Assembly: GCA_947085045.1 (NCBI GenBank)
Contig: CAMTUU010000006.1
Span: 1 to 64,000 of the forward strand
Reading direction: 5' to 3'
From: Pseudolysinimonas_A sp947085045
GTDB lineage: Bacteria; Actinomycetota; Actinomycetes; Actinomycetales; Microbacteriaceae
DNA: 64,000 nucleotides
The notes below the pieces were generated by a model. That model was given only the letters and a program-made list of their open reading frames with translations, searched no databases and had not been told where the DNA came from. Shown piece after piece: positions 49,436 through 57,722 of the stretch. A program made the position numbers and the translations under genes. Numbering within the stretch: position 1 is the stretch's first letter; each line of letters begins with the position of its first letter.

Positions 49436-51255
49436 TACTTCTTCCCCCTGGGCGTCGAGGACTTCGGAGACTTCGGGGTCTTGGGCACCGGCGGCGAACC
49501 CGCCGCCGGTGCGGCCGCCGACCTGGACTGCGAGGCCGCCTGCGCTTCGGCGGCCTTGCGCTCGGCGATCGTCTGGCGCAGACCGGCCTCGCGGCTGGCC
49601 CCGGCCGTGCGGGCCTCGGCGGAGACCCGGAACTCGGCACGCCCGCGGTAGACGGCACCGAGGGCCTGCGGGTCGAGCCCGCTGAGCGGGTTGCCGGACT
49701 GGAAGAAGCGGCGGGTCGCGAGCAGCTGCAACATCGGATGCGTGAACAGCACGACGACGAGCACGTCGATGATCACCGTGATGCCGAGCGTGAAGGCGAA
49801 TCCGCGCACATTCCCGACGGCGACCACATAGAGCACGATCGCCGAGAGCAGCGTCACGCCTTTCGCGGCGTAGATCGTGCGCAGCGCGCGCCGCCAGCCG
49901 GCCTCGACGGCGCTGGTGAGTCCCTTGCCGTCACGGAGCTCGTCTCGGATGCGTTCGAAGTACACGATGAACGAGTCCACGGTGAATCCGATCGCCACGA
50001 TCAGACCGGCGACACCTGCGAGCGACAGGCGGTAGTCGAGGCGGCCCCAGGAGAAGATCGTGACCGTGAGGTAGGTGATCACCGCGGCGACGACGAGCGA
50101 CGCGATCGTGACCGACGCCAGCGCACGGTACTGGAAGAACGAGTAGATCACCACGAGCAGCAGCCCGATGCCGCCGGCGAGCAGGCCGCTCGCGAGCTGG
50201 CTCTCACCGAGGGTGGCCGAGATGCGCTCCTGGCTCTGCGCCTCGAAGCTGACCGGGAGCGCGCCGAACTTCAGCTGGTCGGCGATCGTGCTCGCCTGGT
50301 CCTGCGTGAAGCCTCCGGTGATCTCCGGCTGGCCGTTGGTGATCGCGGCGTTGGTCTGAGGTGCGATGAGCACCTTGCCATCGAGAACGGCAGCGAACTG
50401 GTTGCGCGGGCTCGGCAGCGCGACCAGACGGGTCGTGATGGCGGCGAACGCTTCGGTTCCGGCGGCGTCGAACGTCGGGTAGACCGCCCACTGGCCCGTC
50501 GTCGCGCCATTGTTGCCCTGGCGTTGCCCGAAGCGGGCGTCGTCGACGTTGGAGCCGTCCACCTCCACCGGCCCGAGGATGTACTTCACCGAGAGGTCGG
50601 CTTCGCAGGTGATGAGCGGCTGATCCGCGGGGGCGACGTTGGTCGCCTCGGTCGCAAGGCTGGCGCAGTCGAAGGAGTTGTACGCGTCGAGCAGCTCCGG
50701 CGTCACCCAGGCGGGGTCGCTGCCATCGGTGGGCGTCGCCGTCGGAGTCGCTGCGGGATCGGGAGTCGACGCGGGGGTCTCGGTCGCCGCGGGGGTCGGG
50801 TCGGGCGTGCCGTCGCCGTTGGCATCCGTCCCGTCGCCGACAGTCGTCGCCGCCGGCGCTCCGGTCAGCAACACGGCGCGGAACTCGAGCTTGGCCGAGG
50901 CCTGGATGCGATCGAGGGTGGCCTGGTCGGGTTCGCCCGGGATGGCGACGACGATGTTGCTGCCGAGGGTCGAGATCTCGGCCTCGGAGACTCCGGTCGC
51001 GTCGACGCGCTGACGGATGATCGACACCGCCTGGTCGAGCTGCTCGTTCGTCGGCGCGGCGGCGCCGTCTGCGATCAGGGGCGCCAGGATGATCTGCGTG
51101 CCGCCCTCGAGGTCGAGGGCGAGCTTCGGGGCGCCCGACCATCCACCCCAGAGCATTCCGCCCCCGACGACACCGGCCATGACGGCGATGATCGCGCCCA
51201 GCCAGGCGAGGGAACGCGCGGCCTTGCGTGCGGGGCTCGACGACTTCGTAGCCAC
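49435..51255 (-). CDS. secD: protein translocase subunit SecD
   Basis: A 606-residue partner of SecF. L-D-L-E-G-G-T-Q-I near 45 is the family start after the first membrane span. The periplasmic domain carries a Thr/Pro/Ala/Asp low-complexity insert at about 145-180, then G-F-T-Q-D-Q-A. Five C-terminal spans include G-F-T-V-D-S-F-I-V-Y-F-E-R-I. The C-terminal tail is Ala/Lys/Pro-rich. GTG start; preceded by a strong hairpin and yajC. Confidence 0.96.
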   Translation of the reverse strand: MATKSSSPARKAARSLAWLGAIIAVMAGVVGGGMLWGGWSGAPKLALDLEGGTQIILAPLIADGAAAPTNEQLDQAVSIIRQRVDATGVSEAEISTLGSNIVVAIPGEPDQATLDRIQASAKLEFRAVLLTGAPAATTVGDGTDANGDGTPDPTPAATETPASTPDPAATPTATPTDGSDPAWVTPELLDAYNSFDCASLATEATNVAPADQPLITCEADLSVKYILGPVEVDGSNVDDARFGQRQGNNGATTGQWAVYPTFDAAGTEAFAAITTRLVALPSPRNQFAAVLDGKVLIAPQTNAAITNGQPEITGGFTQDQASTIADQLKFGALPVSFEAQSQERISATLGESQLASGLLAGGIGLLLVVIYSFFQYRALASVTIASLVVAAVITYLTVTIFSWGRLDYRLSLAGVAGLIVAIGFTVDSFIVYFERIRDELRDGKGLTSAVEAGWRRALRTIYAAKGVTLLSAIVLYVVAVGNVRGFAFTLGITVIIDVLVVVLFTHPMLQLLATRRFFQSGNPLSGLDPQALGAVYRGRAEFRVSAEARTAGASREAGLRQTIAERKAAEAQAASQSRSAAAPAAGSPPVPKTPKSPKSSTPRGKK

Positions 51256-51303
51256 GCGCCTCTACTTTCTCGAGAACTGTCCAGGACGCCGATGGGCGCG
51301 CCA

Positions 51304-51339
51304 CTCCGGCCCCGCGGTTCTGACGAACCCGGGCCGGAG
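51304..51339 (-). terminator. long hairpin between yajC and secD
   Basis: CTCCGGCCC (51304-51312) pairs with GGGCCGGAG (51331-51339), and inside it GGTTC (51316-51320) pairs with GAACC (51325-51329) around a TGAC loop. It starts 13 bases after the yajC stop. It may terminate, or set the yajC to secD expression ratio. Confidence 0.65.
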
Positions 51340-51352
51340 ACCAGGGTAACGA

Positions 51353-51778
51353 CTACTCGGTGGGCTTCTTACGCGACCGCGGAGCCGGCTTCGGCTTCTC
51401 GTCGGCACGCTCGCCGTACTCGGGCTCATCGGTGATGTCGATGGAGGGGTCGCTGATCGCGCCGGTCGACTCGAGGATCTCGGCCTCTTCGACCGCCTCC
51501 GCAGGCTGGTCGGTGTCCTCAACGACCTTCGCGATGGTCTGGCTGTGCACGCGCAGCTTGGTACCCGGCGTCGTCTCGATGATCGCCTCGTTCTTCTCCT
51601 CGTCGACCGAGAGGAGCGTGCCGTAGATGCCCTGGCTGGTCATCACCTCGGCACCCGGGACGATCTTCGCGCGGGTCGCCTCAGCGTCGCGGCGACGGCG
51701 TCGCGAGCTGATGAACATGAAGACGATGAGTACGCCGGCGATGGCGATGAGCGCAAGGGACAACGGGTCGTTGAACAA
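51353..51778 (-). CDS. yajC: preprotein translocase subunit YajC
   Basis: A 141-residue SecDF-associated protein with one N-terminal membrane segment (about 6-24) followed by R-R-R-R-R. The conserved V-M-T-S-Q-G-I-Y-G-T-L (usually V-x-T-x-G-G-I-x-G) and a charged C-terminal tail complete it. The start is TTG at 51778, with GGAAGG 7 bases upstream; an earlier ATG at 51850 would put a non-conserved hydrophilic stretch before the membrane segment. Confidence 0.92.
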   Translation of the reverse strand: MFNDPLSLALIAIAGVLIVFMFISSRRRRRDAEATRAKIVPGAEVMTSQGIYGTLLSVDEEKNEAIIETTPGTKLRVHSQTIAKVVEDTDQPAEAVEEAEILESTGAISDPSIDITDEPEYGERADEKPKPAPRSRKKPTE

Positions 51779-51800
51779 GATGATGCCTTCCGAAGATTCG

Positions 51801-51842
51801 TGGGGCCGCGCGGAGCCGGAAAGCTCTCTAGCGCGAACCCCA
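51801..51842 (-). terminator. stepped hairpin after ruvB
   Basis: Three nested perfect arms, TGGGG/CCCCA, GCGC/GCGC and GAGC/GCTC, form a stepped hairpin beginning 4 bases after the ruvB stop and ending 22 bases before the yajC start. It may end the ruvCAB transcript. Confidence 0.45.
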
Positions 51843-51846
51843 TGAA

Positions 51847-52917
51847 TCATATGTCATCGTCGAAGAGGGTCCCTTTGACCGGCCGCGGAACACCCAGATG
51901 CTCCCAGGCTCGCCTCGTCGCGACGCGTCCGCGCGGGGTGCGGCTGAGCATTCCGACCCGCACCAGGAAAGGCTCCACGACCGACTCGATGGTGTCGGAC
52001 TCCTCGCCCACGCTGACCGCGAGCGTGCTCAGCCCGACCGGCCCGCCCTCGAACCGGTTCACGATCGCCTCGAGCACGGCGCGATCGAGCCGGTCGAGTC
52101 CGATCGGATCGACGTCGTACAGCTCGAGGGCGCCTTGGACCGCCGACATCCCGGCTCCCCCGCCCCGACCCCGCTCCACTCCTGCATCGGCTGCGCCGTG
52201 CACGAGGGCGAAGTCGCGCACCCGGCGCAGCAGCCGGTTGGCGATCCGCGGGGTGCCCCGGCTGCGCCCGGCGATCTCGCGCCGGGCATCCGGCGGGATC
52301 TCCAGTTCGAGCAGCCGGGCCGCGCGGGCGAGCACCTCGTCGAGTTCGGCGTCGTCGTAGAACTCGAGGTTCGCCGTGAAGCCGAATCGGTCGCGCAGCG
52401 GGTTCGGCAGGAGACCGGAGCGCGTGGTCGCGCCGACGAGGGTGAACGGCGCGAGATCGAGCGGGATGCTGGTCGCCCCTGCACCCTTGCCGACCATGAT
52501 GTCGATGCGGAAGTCCTCCATCGCGAGGTAGAGCATCTCTTCGGCGGAGCGCGCCATCCGATGGATCTCGTCGATGAAGAGCACCTCGCCGGGCGTGAGG
52601 CTCGACAGCAGTGCGGCGAGGTCGCCGGCGTGCTGGATGGCCGGGCCGCTCGACATGCGCAGCGGGCGCCCCGACTCGTGGGCGACGATCATCGCGAGCG
52701 TCGTCTTGCCGAGGCCGGGCGGGCCGGCGAGCAGGATGTGGTCGGGGGTGCGGTTCTGGAGGGCGGCCGCGTCGAGCAGCAGCTGCAATTGGCCGCGCAC
52801 CTTCGCCTGGCCGACGAACTCGGCGAGACTCCGCGGGCGCAGCGCGCCCTCGAACGCGAGCTCGGCCTCCGACTCCGGGGCGGGTCGGCCGACGCCGATC
52901 TCGGTCTCCTCGGTCAC
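51847..52917 (-). CDS. ruvB: Holliday junction branch-migration ATPase RuvB
   Basis: A 356-residue AAA+ motor. Walker A G-P-P-G-L-G-K-T-T, Walker B F-I-D-E-I-H-R-M, sensor G-A-T-T-R-S-G-L-L-P-N-P-L-R-D-R-F-G, and C-terminal winged helix with G-L-S-T-L-A-V-S-V-G-E-E. A Gly/Arg-rich stretch around 255-265 is longer than in most RuvB proteins. GTG start overlapping ruvA (GTGA). Confidence 0.97.
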   Translation of the reverse strand: MTEETEIGVGRPAPESEAELAFEGALRPRSLAEFVGQAKVRGQLQLLLDAAALQNRTPDHILLAGPPGLGKTTLAMIVAHESGRPLRMSSGPAIQHAGDLAALLSSLTPGEVLFIDEIHRMARSAEEMLYLAMEDFRIDIMVGKGAGATSIPLDLAPFTLVGATTRSGLLPNPLRDRFGFTANLEFYDDAELDEVLARAARLLELEIPPDARREIAGRSRGTPRIANRLLRRVRDFALVHGAADAGVERGRGGGAGMSAVQGALELYDVDPIGLDRLDRAVLEAIVNRFEGGPVGLSTLAVSVGEESDTIESVVEPFLVRVGMLSRTPRGRVATRRAWEHLGVPRPVKGTLFDDDI

Positions 52918-53525
52918 GGCCGTACCTGCTGGGGTCCGAGGCGGGCGAGGGCGAGACGCAGCAGCGCGGGCACCGGCAGGGCGCCATCCTCGACCGCGGC
53001 GTCAGCGACTTCTTCCACCGCCTGCACGGCGACCTTCTCGTTCCAGCCGAGACCGACGAGCGCGGCGACGACGTTCTGTGCCGTCGATGACGCCGGAGCG
53101 CTCGCGACCGCGACGACACCGGTGGGCGCAAGGATCTTGCCGGCGAGCGAGACGACGATGAGTTTCGCAGTCTTCGGCCCGATGCCCGACACCTTACGGA
53201 ACGGCGCATCGTCTTCCGTGGCGACGGCCGCGGCGATCTGGTCGGGGCTGAGCGTCGCGAGCACCCCGAGCGCGGACTTCGGCCCGACTCCGGAGACGCC
53301 GCGGAGGAGGTCGAACATCCCGAGTTCTTCGGTCGTCGCGAAGCCGAACAGGCTCATGTCGTCTTCGCGCACGATGAGCGCGGTGTGCAGCCGGGTCTCC
53401 TGCCCGACGCGCAGGGTCAGCGCGTGCTGCGGCGTGATGAGCACCGAATAGCCGAGGCCGCCCACGTCGATCACGACCACCGATCCCGTCACACTGAGCA
53501 CGGGTCCGCGCACCGACGAGATCAC
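52914..53525 (-). CDS. ruvA: Holliday junction DNA-binding protein RuvA
   Basis: A 203-residue RuvA: OB domain with I-S-S-V-R-G-P-V, two helix-hairpin-helix motifs (G-V-S-G-V-G-P-K-S-A-L and K-V-S-G-I-G-P-K-T-A) that bind junction DNA, and a C-terminal domain L-V-G-L-G-W-N-E-K that contacts RuvB. GTG start overlapping ruvC. Confidence 0.96.
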   Translation of the reverse strand: MISSVRGPVLSVTGSVVVIDVGGLGYSVLITPQHALTLRVGQETRLHTALIVREDDMSLFGFATTEELGMFDLLRGVSGVGPKSALGVLATLSPDQIAAAVATEDDAPFRKVSGIGPKTAKLIVVSLAGKILAPTGVVAVASAPASSTAQNVVAALVGLGWNEKVAVQAVEEVADAAVEDGALPVPALLRLALARLGPQQVRP

Positions 53526-54109
53526 GACGCCACCCTACGTTTGCCCGTGGACACTCTGCTCGTCGACTTCTCGGCCTCGCGCCACGCACGCTGCGCCGGG
53601 GTCAGCGAGCCTCCCGCGGGCGTGCCGGTCGCCGCGCCGCCACCCCGCCAGCCGTGGCAGATCGCCAGGGCGAGGGCATCCGCGGCATCCGCCGGCTTCG
53701 GGATCTCGTCGAGCGCGAGGATGCGCATCACCATCGTGCCGACTTGCAACTTGGCGGCCGACCCGTATCCGGTGATCGCGGCTTTGACCTCGCTCGGCGT
53801 GTGCAGCCCGACGGGCAGCCCGTGTTCGGCGGCCTTCGCGAGCGCGATGCCGCTGGCCTGGGCCGTGCCCATCACCGTGCGGAGGTTGTGCTGGGCGAAG
53901 ACGCGCTCGACCGCGACGGCGTCGGGAGAGAACTCGTGGATGAGGGCCGCGATGCCCTGCGAGACGGCGAGCAGGCGCTCGGCCAGCGGCGCGTCCGGCG
54001 GTGTGCGGATGACGCCGGCGTGCACGAAGCTCGCCCGACGATCGGCGCCGACGTCGACGACGCCCACACCGCACCGGGTCAGGCCCGGGTCGACTCCGAG
54101 GATCCGCAC
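53522..54109 (-). CDS. ruvC: crossover junction endodeoxyribonuclease RuvC
   Basis: A 195-residue RNase H-fold resolvase. G-V-D-P-G-L-T-R-C-G-V-G has the first catalytic Asp, V-A-V-E-R-V-F the Glu, and D-A-A-D-A-L-A-L-A-I-C-H the last acidic pair. The basic Arg/Ser C-terminal tail is longer than in E. coli. GTG start with TAGCAT 6 bases upstream; first of ruvCAB. Confidence 0.96.
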   Translation of the reverse strand: MRILGVDPGLTRCGVGVVDVGADRRASFVHAGVIRTPPDAPLAERLLAVSQGIAALIHEFSPDAVAVERVFAQHNLRTVMGTAQASGIALAKAAEHGLPVGLHTPSEVKAAITGYGSAAKLQVGTMVMRILALDEIPKPADAADALALAICHGWRGGGAATGTPAGGSLTPAQRAWREAEKSTSRVSTGKRRVAS

Positions 54110-54115
54110 TCGCTC

Positions 54116-54121
54116 ATGCTA
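54116..54121 (-). promoter_or_regulatory. -10-like hexamer of ruvC
   Basis: TAGCAT on the minus strand ends 6 bases before the ruvC GTG, the leaderless spacing. Confidence 0.4.
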
Positions 54122-54164
54122 TCGAACACATGTACGAACGCGGCGGGGCGACACGCGCGAACGG

Positions 54165-54926
54165 TCAGTCGTCCTGGTCGAGCTCCGCCTGCACGGCGTC
54201 CGGGATCTCGAAGTTGCTGAAGATGTTCTGCACGTCGTCGCTGTCCTCGAGCGCGTCGATGAGGCGGAACACCTTGCGCGCCGTGTCGGCGTCGACCTCG
54301 ATCGCGAGGTTCGGCACGAACTCGGCCTCCGCGGAGTCGTACTCGATCCCGGCTTCCTGCAGCGCCGCGCGCGTCTGGGTCAGGTCGGACGGGTCGGTGA
54401 TCACCTCGAAGCCGCCGCCCTGATCCTTGACCTCCTCGGCCCCGGCATCCAGAACCGCTTCGAGGATGGCGTCTTCGTCGACCCCGTCGGTCTTGGTGAT
54501 CGAGATGACGCCCTTGCGGCTGAAGTTGTACGCGACGCTCCCCGGGTCGGCGAGCGTGCCGCCCTGGCGGCTCAGCGCCGTGCGCACCTCGGCCGCCGCC
54601 CGGTTCTTGTTGTCGGTGAGGCACTCGATGAGGAACGCGACGCCGTTCGGGCCGTACGCCTCGTACATGATCGACTCGTAGTCGACCGCTTCGCCGCCGA
54701 TGCCCGCGCCGCGCTTGATCGCGCGGTCGATGTTGTCGTTGGGCACCGACGTCTTCTTGGCCTTCTGCACCGCTTCGAAGAGCGTCGGGTTGCCGGCCAG
54801 GTCGGCGCCGCCGCTCTTGGCGGCGACCTCGATGTTCTTGATCAGCTTCGCGAACGACTTCGCCCGGCGCTGATCGATGATCGCCTTCTTGTGCTTCGTC
54901 GTGGCCCATTTGGAATGACCGCTCAC
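54165..54926 (-). CDS. YebC/PmpR family protein
   Basis: A 253-residue YebC-type protein. G-H-S-K-W-A-T-T-K-H-K-K-A, D-N-I-D-R-A-I-K-R-G and Y-E-A-Y-G-P-N-G-V-A are the family marks, with three-domain architecture. It was long annotated as a transcriptional regulator; some members act on ribosomes stalled at proline codons. GTG start with GGAG upstream. It precedes ruvC with a 55-base gap. Confidence 0.95.
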   Translation of the reverse strand: MSGHSKWATTKHKKAIIDQRRAKSFAKLIKNIEVAAKSGGADLAGNPTLFEAVQKAKKTSVPNDNIDRAIKRGAGIGGEAVDYESIMYEAYGPNGVAFLIECLTDNKNRAAAEVRTALSRQGGTLADPGSVAYNFSRKGVISITKTDGVDEDAILEAVLDAGAEEVKDQGGGFEVITDPSDLTQTRAALQEAGIEYDSAEAEFVPNLAIEVDADTARKVFRLIDALEDSDDVQNIFSNFEIPDAVQAELDQDD

Positions 54927-54988
54927 GGTGCTCCTTCGTGCTTGAAAACCCTCGCCGATCCTAACTGGCGCCCCCGCGGGCGTCGTCC

Positions 54989-54994
54989 TAGGCT
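54989..54994 (+). promoter_or_regulatory. -10-like hexamer of the gene at 55001
   Basis: TAGGCT ends 6 bases before the GTG at 55001, identical in sequence and spacing to the aroQ box. Confidence 0.4.
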
Positions 54995-55000
54995 CACGGG

Positions 55001-55456
55001 GTGCCTGCCCGCTGGTTCCGCATCTCCTTCGCGGAGAACGCCTTCCGCCGGCACCTGACCGACCTCGAGGAGCCTCTCGAGTCGCTGCGCATCGGCAGCG
55101 CGGTCGCCGCGATGACGGCGTTCTATGCCTCCGCCCGCGCCCAGCACGCTCGCATCACCGACGACGGCGACGGGCTGCTCTGGCAGTGGGGTCCGGATGC
55201 CGACGCCGCCCGGTTCACCGCCGGCGTCACGCGCCAGCTGATCCGCGAGGGCGACGATCAGCCGATCGTGCAGGTGACGCTGTGCCTCTCCTACCGTTGG
55301 ACGCCGGCGCGCCGACTGCTCGGCCGCGGTCACGCCTGGTGCTTCACGCCCACTGGGGCCGCCGACTTCGAGCGGAGCATCCGCCGCTCCCCCGGCTTCC
55401 GCGCCGTCGCCTCCGCCGCGCCGGTCGACGTCACCCTGCGCACCGACACGCTCTAG
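55001..55456 (+). CDS. uncharacterised protein of 151 residues
   Basis: No family was recognised. The protein is soluble, with a helical N-terminal half (H-L-T-D-L-E-E-P-L-E-S-L) and a probable beta-rich C-terminal half around Q-V-T-L-C-L-S-Y-R-W and W-C-F-T-P-T-G-A-A-D-F-E. Strong GC bias at third codon positions supports coding. GTG start with a -10-like box 6 bases upstream. It interrupts the otherwise minus-strand pdxT-yebC neighbourhood. Confidence 0.65.
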   Translation: MPARWFRISFAENAFRRHLTDLEEPLESLRIGSAVAAMTAFYASARAQHARITDDGDGLLWQWGPDADAARFTAGVTRQLIREGDDQPIVQVTLCLSYRWTPARRLLGRGHAWCFTPTGAADFERSIRRSPGFRAVASAAPVDVTLRTDTL

Positions 55457-55470
55457 CCATCCTCGTCGGG

Positions 55471-56106
55471 TCAGCCTTCGCGGAGCTTCACCCCCGACGA
55501 TCGCAGCTCGAGCTGAGCCAGCCGGCGCACGACATCCGTCTCACCACGTCGCCAGGCGCCCAGCGCGTCGGCGTCGATCTTGGTGATCGCCGACAGCTTC
55601 TGGGTGGTGAGGGCGCGCAGGGCGAGGAGGTCCATCCCGGCGTCGGCGGTCACGATGGCCTTCACCCGTCCGGCGCGCCGGATGAAGAGGATGCGCGGCA
55701 CCAGCCAGACGATGAGGATCATGAGCGTCGGCAGCAGCGCTGTGCCGATGCCGAGGGTGAGCGCGAGTTGCAGCACGGCATCCTGCTGCGCCTGTCCGGC
55801 GTCGGCGAGCGTGCTGCCGGCCGCGCTCGCGCCGTCGAACGGCAGGCGGATGCCGGAGCCGATCAACGGGATCCCGCCGAGCGTCTCGCCGACCTCCTTC
55901 ATCGTCTGCTCGAAGCCGGCGCCGGCATCCTCCATCTGAACGCCGAAGACGGCGAGGCCGTTCACGAGGGTGAAGACGGTGTACCCGAACCACACCCAGA
56001 GCGCGATCGCGGCGAGCGCGAGCACATCGGCGATGATCTGACGGGTGCGGCGGCCGCCGAAGTCGGAGTAGATCTTCATGACCCCATCATCAGGGGTCGA
56101 ACTCAT
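55471..56106 (-). CDS. membrane protein, uncharacterised
   Basis: A protein of up to 211 residues with two membrane segments (about 26-50, V-L-A-L-A-A-I-A-L-W-V-W-F-G, and about 120-142) flanking an extracytoplasmic loop, then a cytoplasmic helical tail with L-L-A-L-R-A-L-T-T-Q-K-L. ATG 56106 overlaps the pdxT stop as TGATG. An alternative ATG at 56079 begins M-K-I-Y-S-D-F and is preceded by a GACCCC/GGGGTC hairpin. Function unknown; cotranscription with pdxST is likely. Confidence 0.75.
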   Translation of the reverse strand: MSSTPDDGVMKIYSDFGGRRTRQIIADVLALAAIALWVWFGYTVFTLVNGLAVFGVQMEDAGAGFEQTMKEVGETLGGIPLIGSGIRLPFDGASAAGSTLADAGQAQQDAVLQLALTLGIGTALLPTLMILIVWLVPRILFIRRAGRVKAIVTADAGMDLLALRALTTQKLSAITKIDADALGAWRRGETDVVRRLAQLELRSSGVKLREG

Positions 56107-56699
56107 CAGGCGGCCACGTGCTCCAGGAAACGCGCATGGAACCGGTAGTCGTCGGTGACTTCGGGATGGAACGCGGTGCCGAGGAGCGCGCCCTGCTCGA
56201 CGGCGACCACGCGGCCGTCGGCGAGGGTGGCGAGCGCACGTGCCGCCGGCCCCACCTCTTCCACCGCAGGGGCACGGATGAAGACGGCGTGCACGGGCTT
56301 CTCGCCGAGCTCCGGGATGTCGAGGTCGGTCTCGAACGAGTCGTTCTGCGTCCCGAAGGCGTTGCGGCGCACGACGACGTCGAGCCCGCCGAGGGTCTGC
56401 TGCCCGGTGATCGCGTCGCGCACGGTGTCGGCGAGCATGATGAGCCCCGCGCAGGTGCCGTAGACCGGCATCCCGTCGGCGATGCGAGCACGCAGCGGGT
56501 CGAACACCCCAAAGGTGCGCGCCAGCTTGTCCATCACGCTCGACTCACCGCCCGGGATGACCAACCCGGCCACGTCGTCGAGTTCGGCCGCGCGGCGGAC
56601 GGGAACGGCATCCGCCCCCAGTTCGCGCAACACCATCAGGTGCTCGCGGAAGTCGCCCTGGAGGGCGAGGACGCCGACCTTCGGGCCCGACCTGTTCAG
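56106..56699 (-). CDS. pdxT: pyridoxal 5'-phosphate synthase glutaminase subunit, apparent CTG start
   Basis: A 197-residue class I glutaminase that passes ammonia to PdxS. V-G-V-L-A-L-Q-G-D-F-R-E-H, the oxyanion region I-P-G-G-E-S-S, G-T-C-A-G-L-I-M-L-A with the nucleophilic Cys, and F-H-P-E-V for the His/Glu pair are all present. No ATG, GTG or TTG exists in frame between the pdxS stop and the conserved start. A CTG at 56699 has GGAG 7 bases upstream and gives a normal-length protein. It overlaps the stop of an 8-codon frame that begins at the pdxS stop. Confidence 0.88.
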   Translation of the reverse strand: MNRSGPKVGVLALQGDFREHLMVLRELGADAVPVRRAAELDDVAGLVIPGGESSVMDKLARTFGVFDPLRARIADGMPVYGTCAGLIMLADTVRDAITGQQTLGGLDVVVRRNAFGTQNDSFETDLDIPELGEKPVHAVFIRAPAVEEVGPAARALATLADGRVVAVEQGALLGTAFHPEVTDDYRFHARFLEHVAA

Positions 56700-56722
56700 A
56701 GCCCGACTCCGTTCAGAAGCAT
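56696..56722 (-). other. 8-codon frame linking pdxS and pdxT
   Basis: ATG at 56722 overlaps the pdxS TAA as TAATG and reads M-L-L-N-G-V-G-L before TGA. That TGA shares two bases with the CTG proposed as the pdxT start. The layout would allow ribosomes leaving pdxS to restart twice and reach pdxT. Alternatively, it marks a frameshift that cut off the original pdxT start codon. Confidence 0.5.
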
Positions 56723-57639
56723 TACCAGCCGCGGTCGGCGAGGCGGTGCGGCGCCGGGATGTCGGCGACGTTGATGCCGACCATCGCCTCGCCGAGTCCG
56801 CGGGACGCGGCGGCGATCTCGGCCGGGTCGTCGAAGAACGTCGTCGCCTTGACGATCGCGGCGGCGCGGGCGGCCGGGTTGCCGGCCTTGAAGATGCCCG
56901 AGCCGACGAACACGCCGTCGGCACCTAGCTGCATCATCAGCGCGGCGTCGGCCGGGGTGGCGACCCCTCCCGCGGTGAACAGCACAACAGGCAGCTTGCC
57001 GGTCGTCGCGACCTCGACGACGAGGTCGTACGGCGCCTGCAGTTCCTTGGCGGCGACGTACAGCTCGTCCTTCGTCTTCGACTTCAGGGCGTTGATCTCG
57101 CCGGTGATCGTGCGGATGTGCTTGGTGGCCTCGGAGACGTCGCCGGTGCCGGCCTCGCCCTTCGAGCGGATCATCGCCGCACCCTCGGTGATGCGGCGCA
57201 GGGCCTCGCCGAGGTTGGTGGCGCCGCAGACGAACGGCACGGTGAACTTCCACTTGTCGATGTGGTTCACGTAGTCGGCCGGAGAGAGCACCTCGGACTC
57301 GTCGATGTAGTCGACGCCGAGCTGCTGCAGCACCTGGGCCTCGACGAAGTGGCCGATGCGCGCCTTCGCCATCACCGGGATCGACACCGCGGCGATGATG
57401 CCGTCGATGAGGTCGGGGTCGCTCATGCGCGCGACGCCACCCTGGGCGCGGATGTCGGCGGGTACCCGCTCGAGCGCCATCACGGCGACGGCGCCGGCAT
57501 CCTCGGCGATCTTCGCCTGGTCGGCGGTGACGACGTCCATGATGACGCCGCCCTTGAGCATCTCGGCGAGGCCGCGCTTGACGCCCGGGGTGCCGAGTTC
57601 CTGGGGGGCCGAGCCGGTCGAGGACTCCGTGGTGGTCAT
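56722..57639 (-). CDS. pdxS: pyridoxal 5'-phosphate synthase lyase subunit
   Basis: A 305-residue TIM-barrel that makes PLP from ribose 5-phosphate, glyceraldehyde 3-phosphate and ammonia. G-G-V-I-M-D-V-V-T and V-M-A-L-E-R-V-P-A-D-I-R begin the barrel. V-M-A-K-A-R-I-G-H carries an active lysine, T-G-E-I-N the second, and F-T-A-G-G-V-A-T-P-A-D-A-A phosphate binding. ATG with TAGAAT 8 bases upstream. Divergent from pdxY. Confidence 0.97.
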   Translation of the reverse strand: MTTTESSTGSAPQELGTPGVKRGLAEMLKGGVIMDVVTADQAKIAEDAGAVAVMALERVPADIRAQGGVARMSDPDLIDGIIAAVSIPVMAKARIGHFVEAQVLQQLGVDYIDESEVLSPADYVNHIDKWKFTVPFVCGATNLGEALRRITEGAAMIRSKGEAGTGDVSEATKHIRTITGEINALKSKTKDELYVAAKELQAPYDLVVEVATTGKLPVVLFTAGGVATPADAALMMQLGADGVFVGSGIFKAGNPAARAAAIVKATTFFDDPAEIAAASRGLGEAMVGINVADIPAPHRLADRGW

Positions 57640-57647
57640 AACCAGCG

Positions 57648-57653
57648 ATTCTA
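57648..57653 (-). promoter_or_regulatory. -10-like hexamer of pdxS
   Basis: TAGAAT on the minus strand ends 8 bases before the pdxS ATG. A 13-base palindrome, ATCGCC-G-GGCGAT (57673-57685), lies 20 bases further upstream near the -35 zone. Confidence 0.4.
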
Positions 57654-57699
57654 CGGCGAGCGGGCATTCGCCATCGCCGGGCGATGAGGCCAAAGGCCG

Positions 57700-57722
57700 G
57701 ATTTTGGACTCATGGCAAAATC
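57700..57722. promoter_or_regulatory. GATTTTG-N9-CAAAATC operator candidate in front of pdxY
   Basis: Perfect 7-base arms (57700-57706 and 57716-57722) in an AT-rich patch within GC-rich surroundings. The right arm contains CAAAAT, which ends 7 bases before the pdxY ATG and can serve as its -10, so a bound regulator would block transcription. It is not the corynebacterial PdxR site as I know it. No regulator gene is adjacent. Confidence 0.5.

Noticed and set aside
46163..49651. 1162-residue open frame on plus opposite rel and secF
   Set aside because: Crosses two well-defined minus genes and their gap, with shadow-type composition rich in Arg, Asp and Val.
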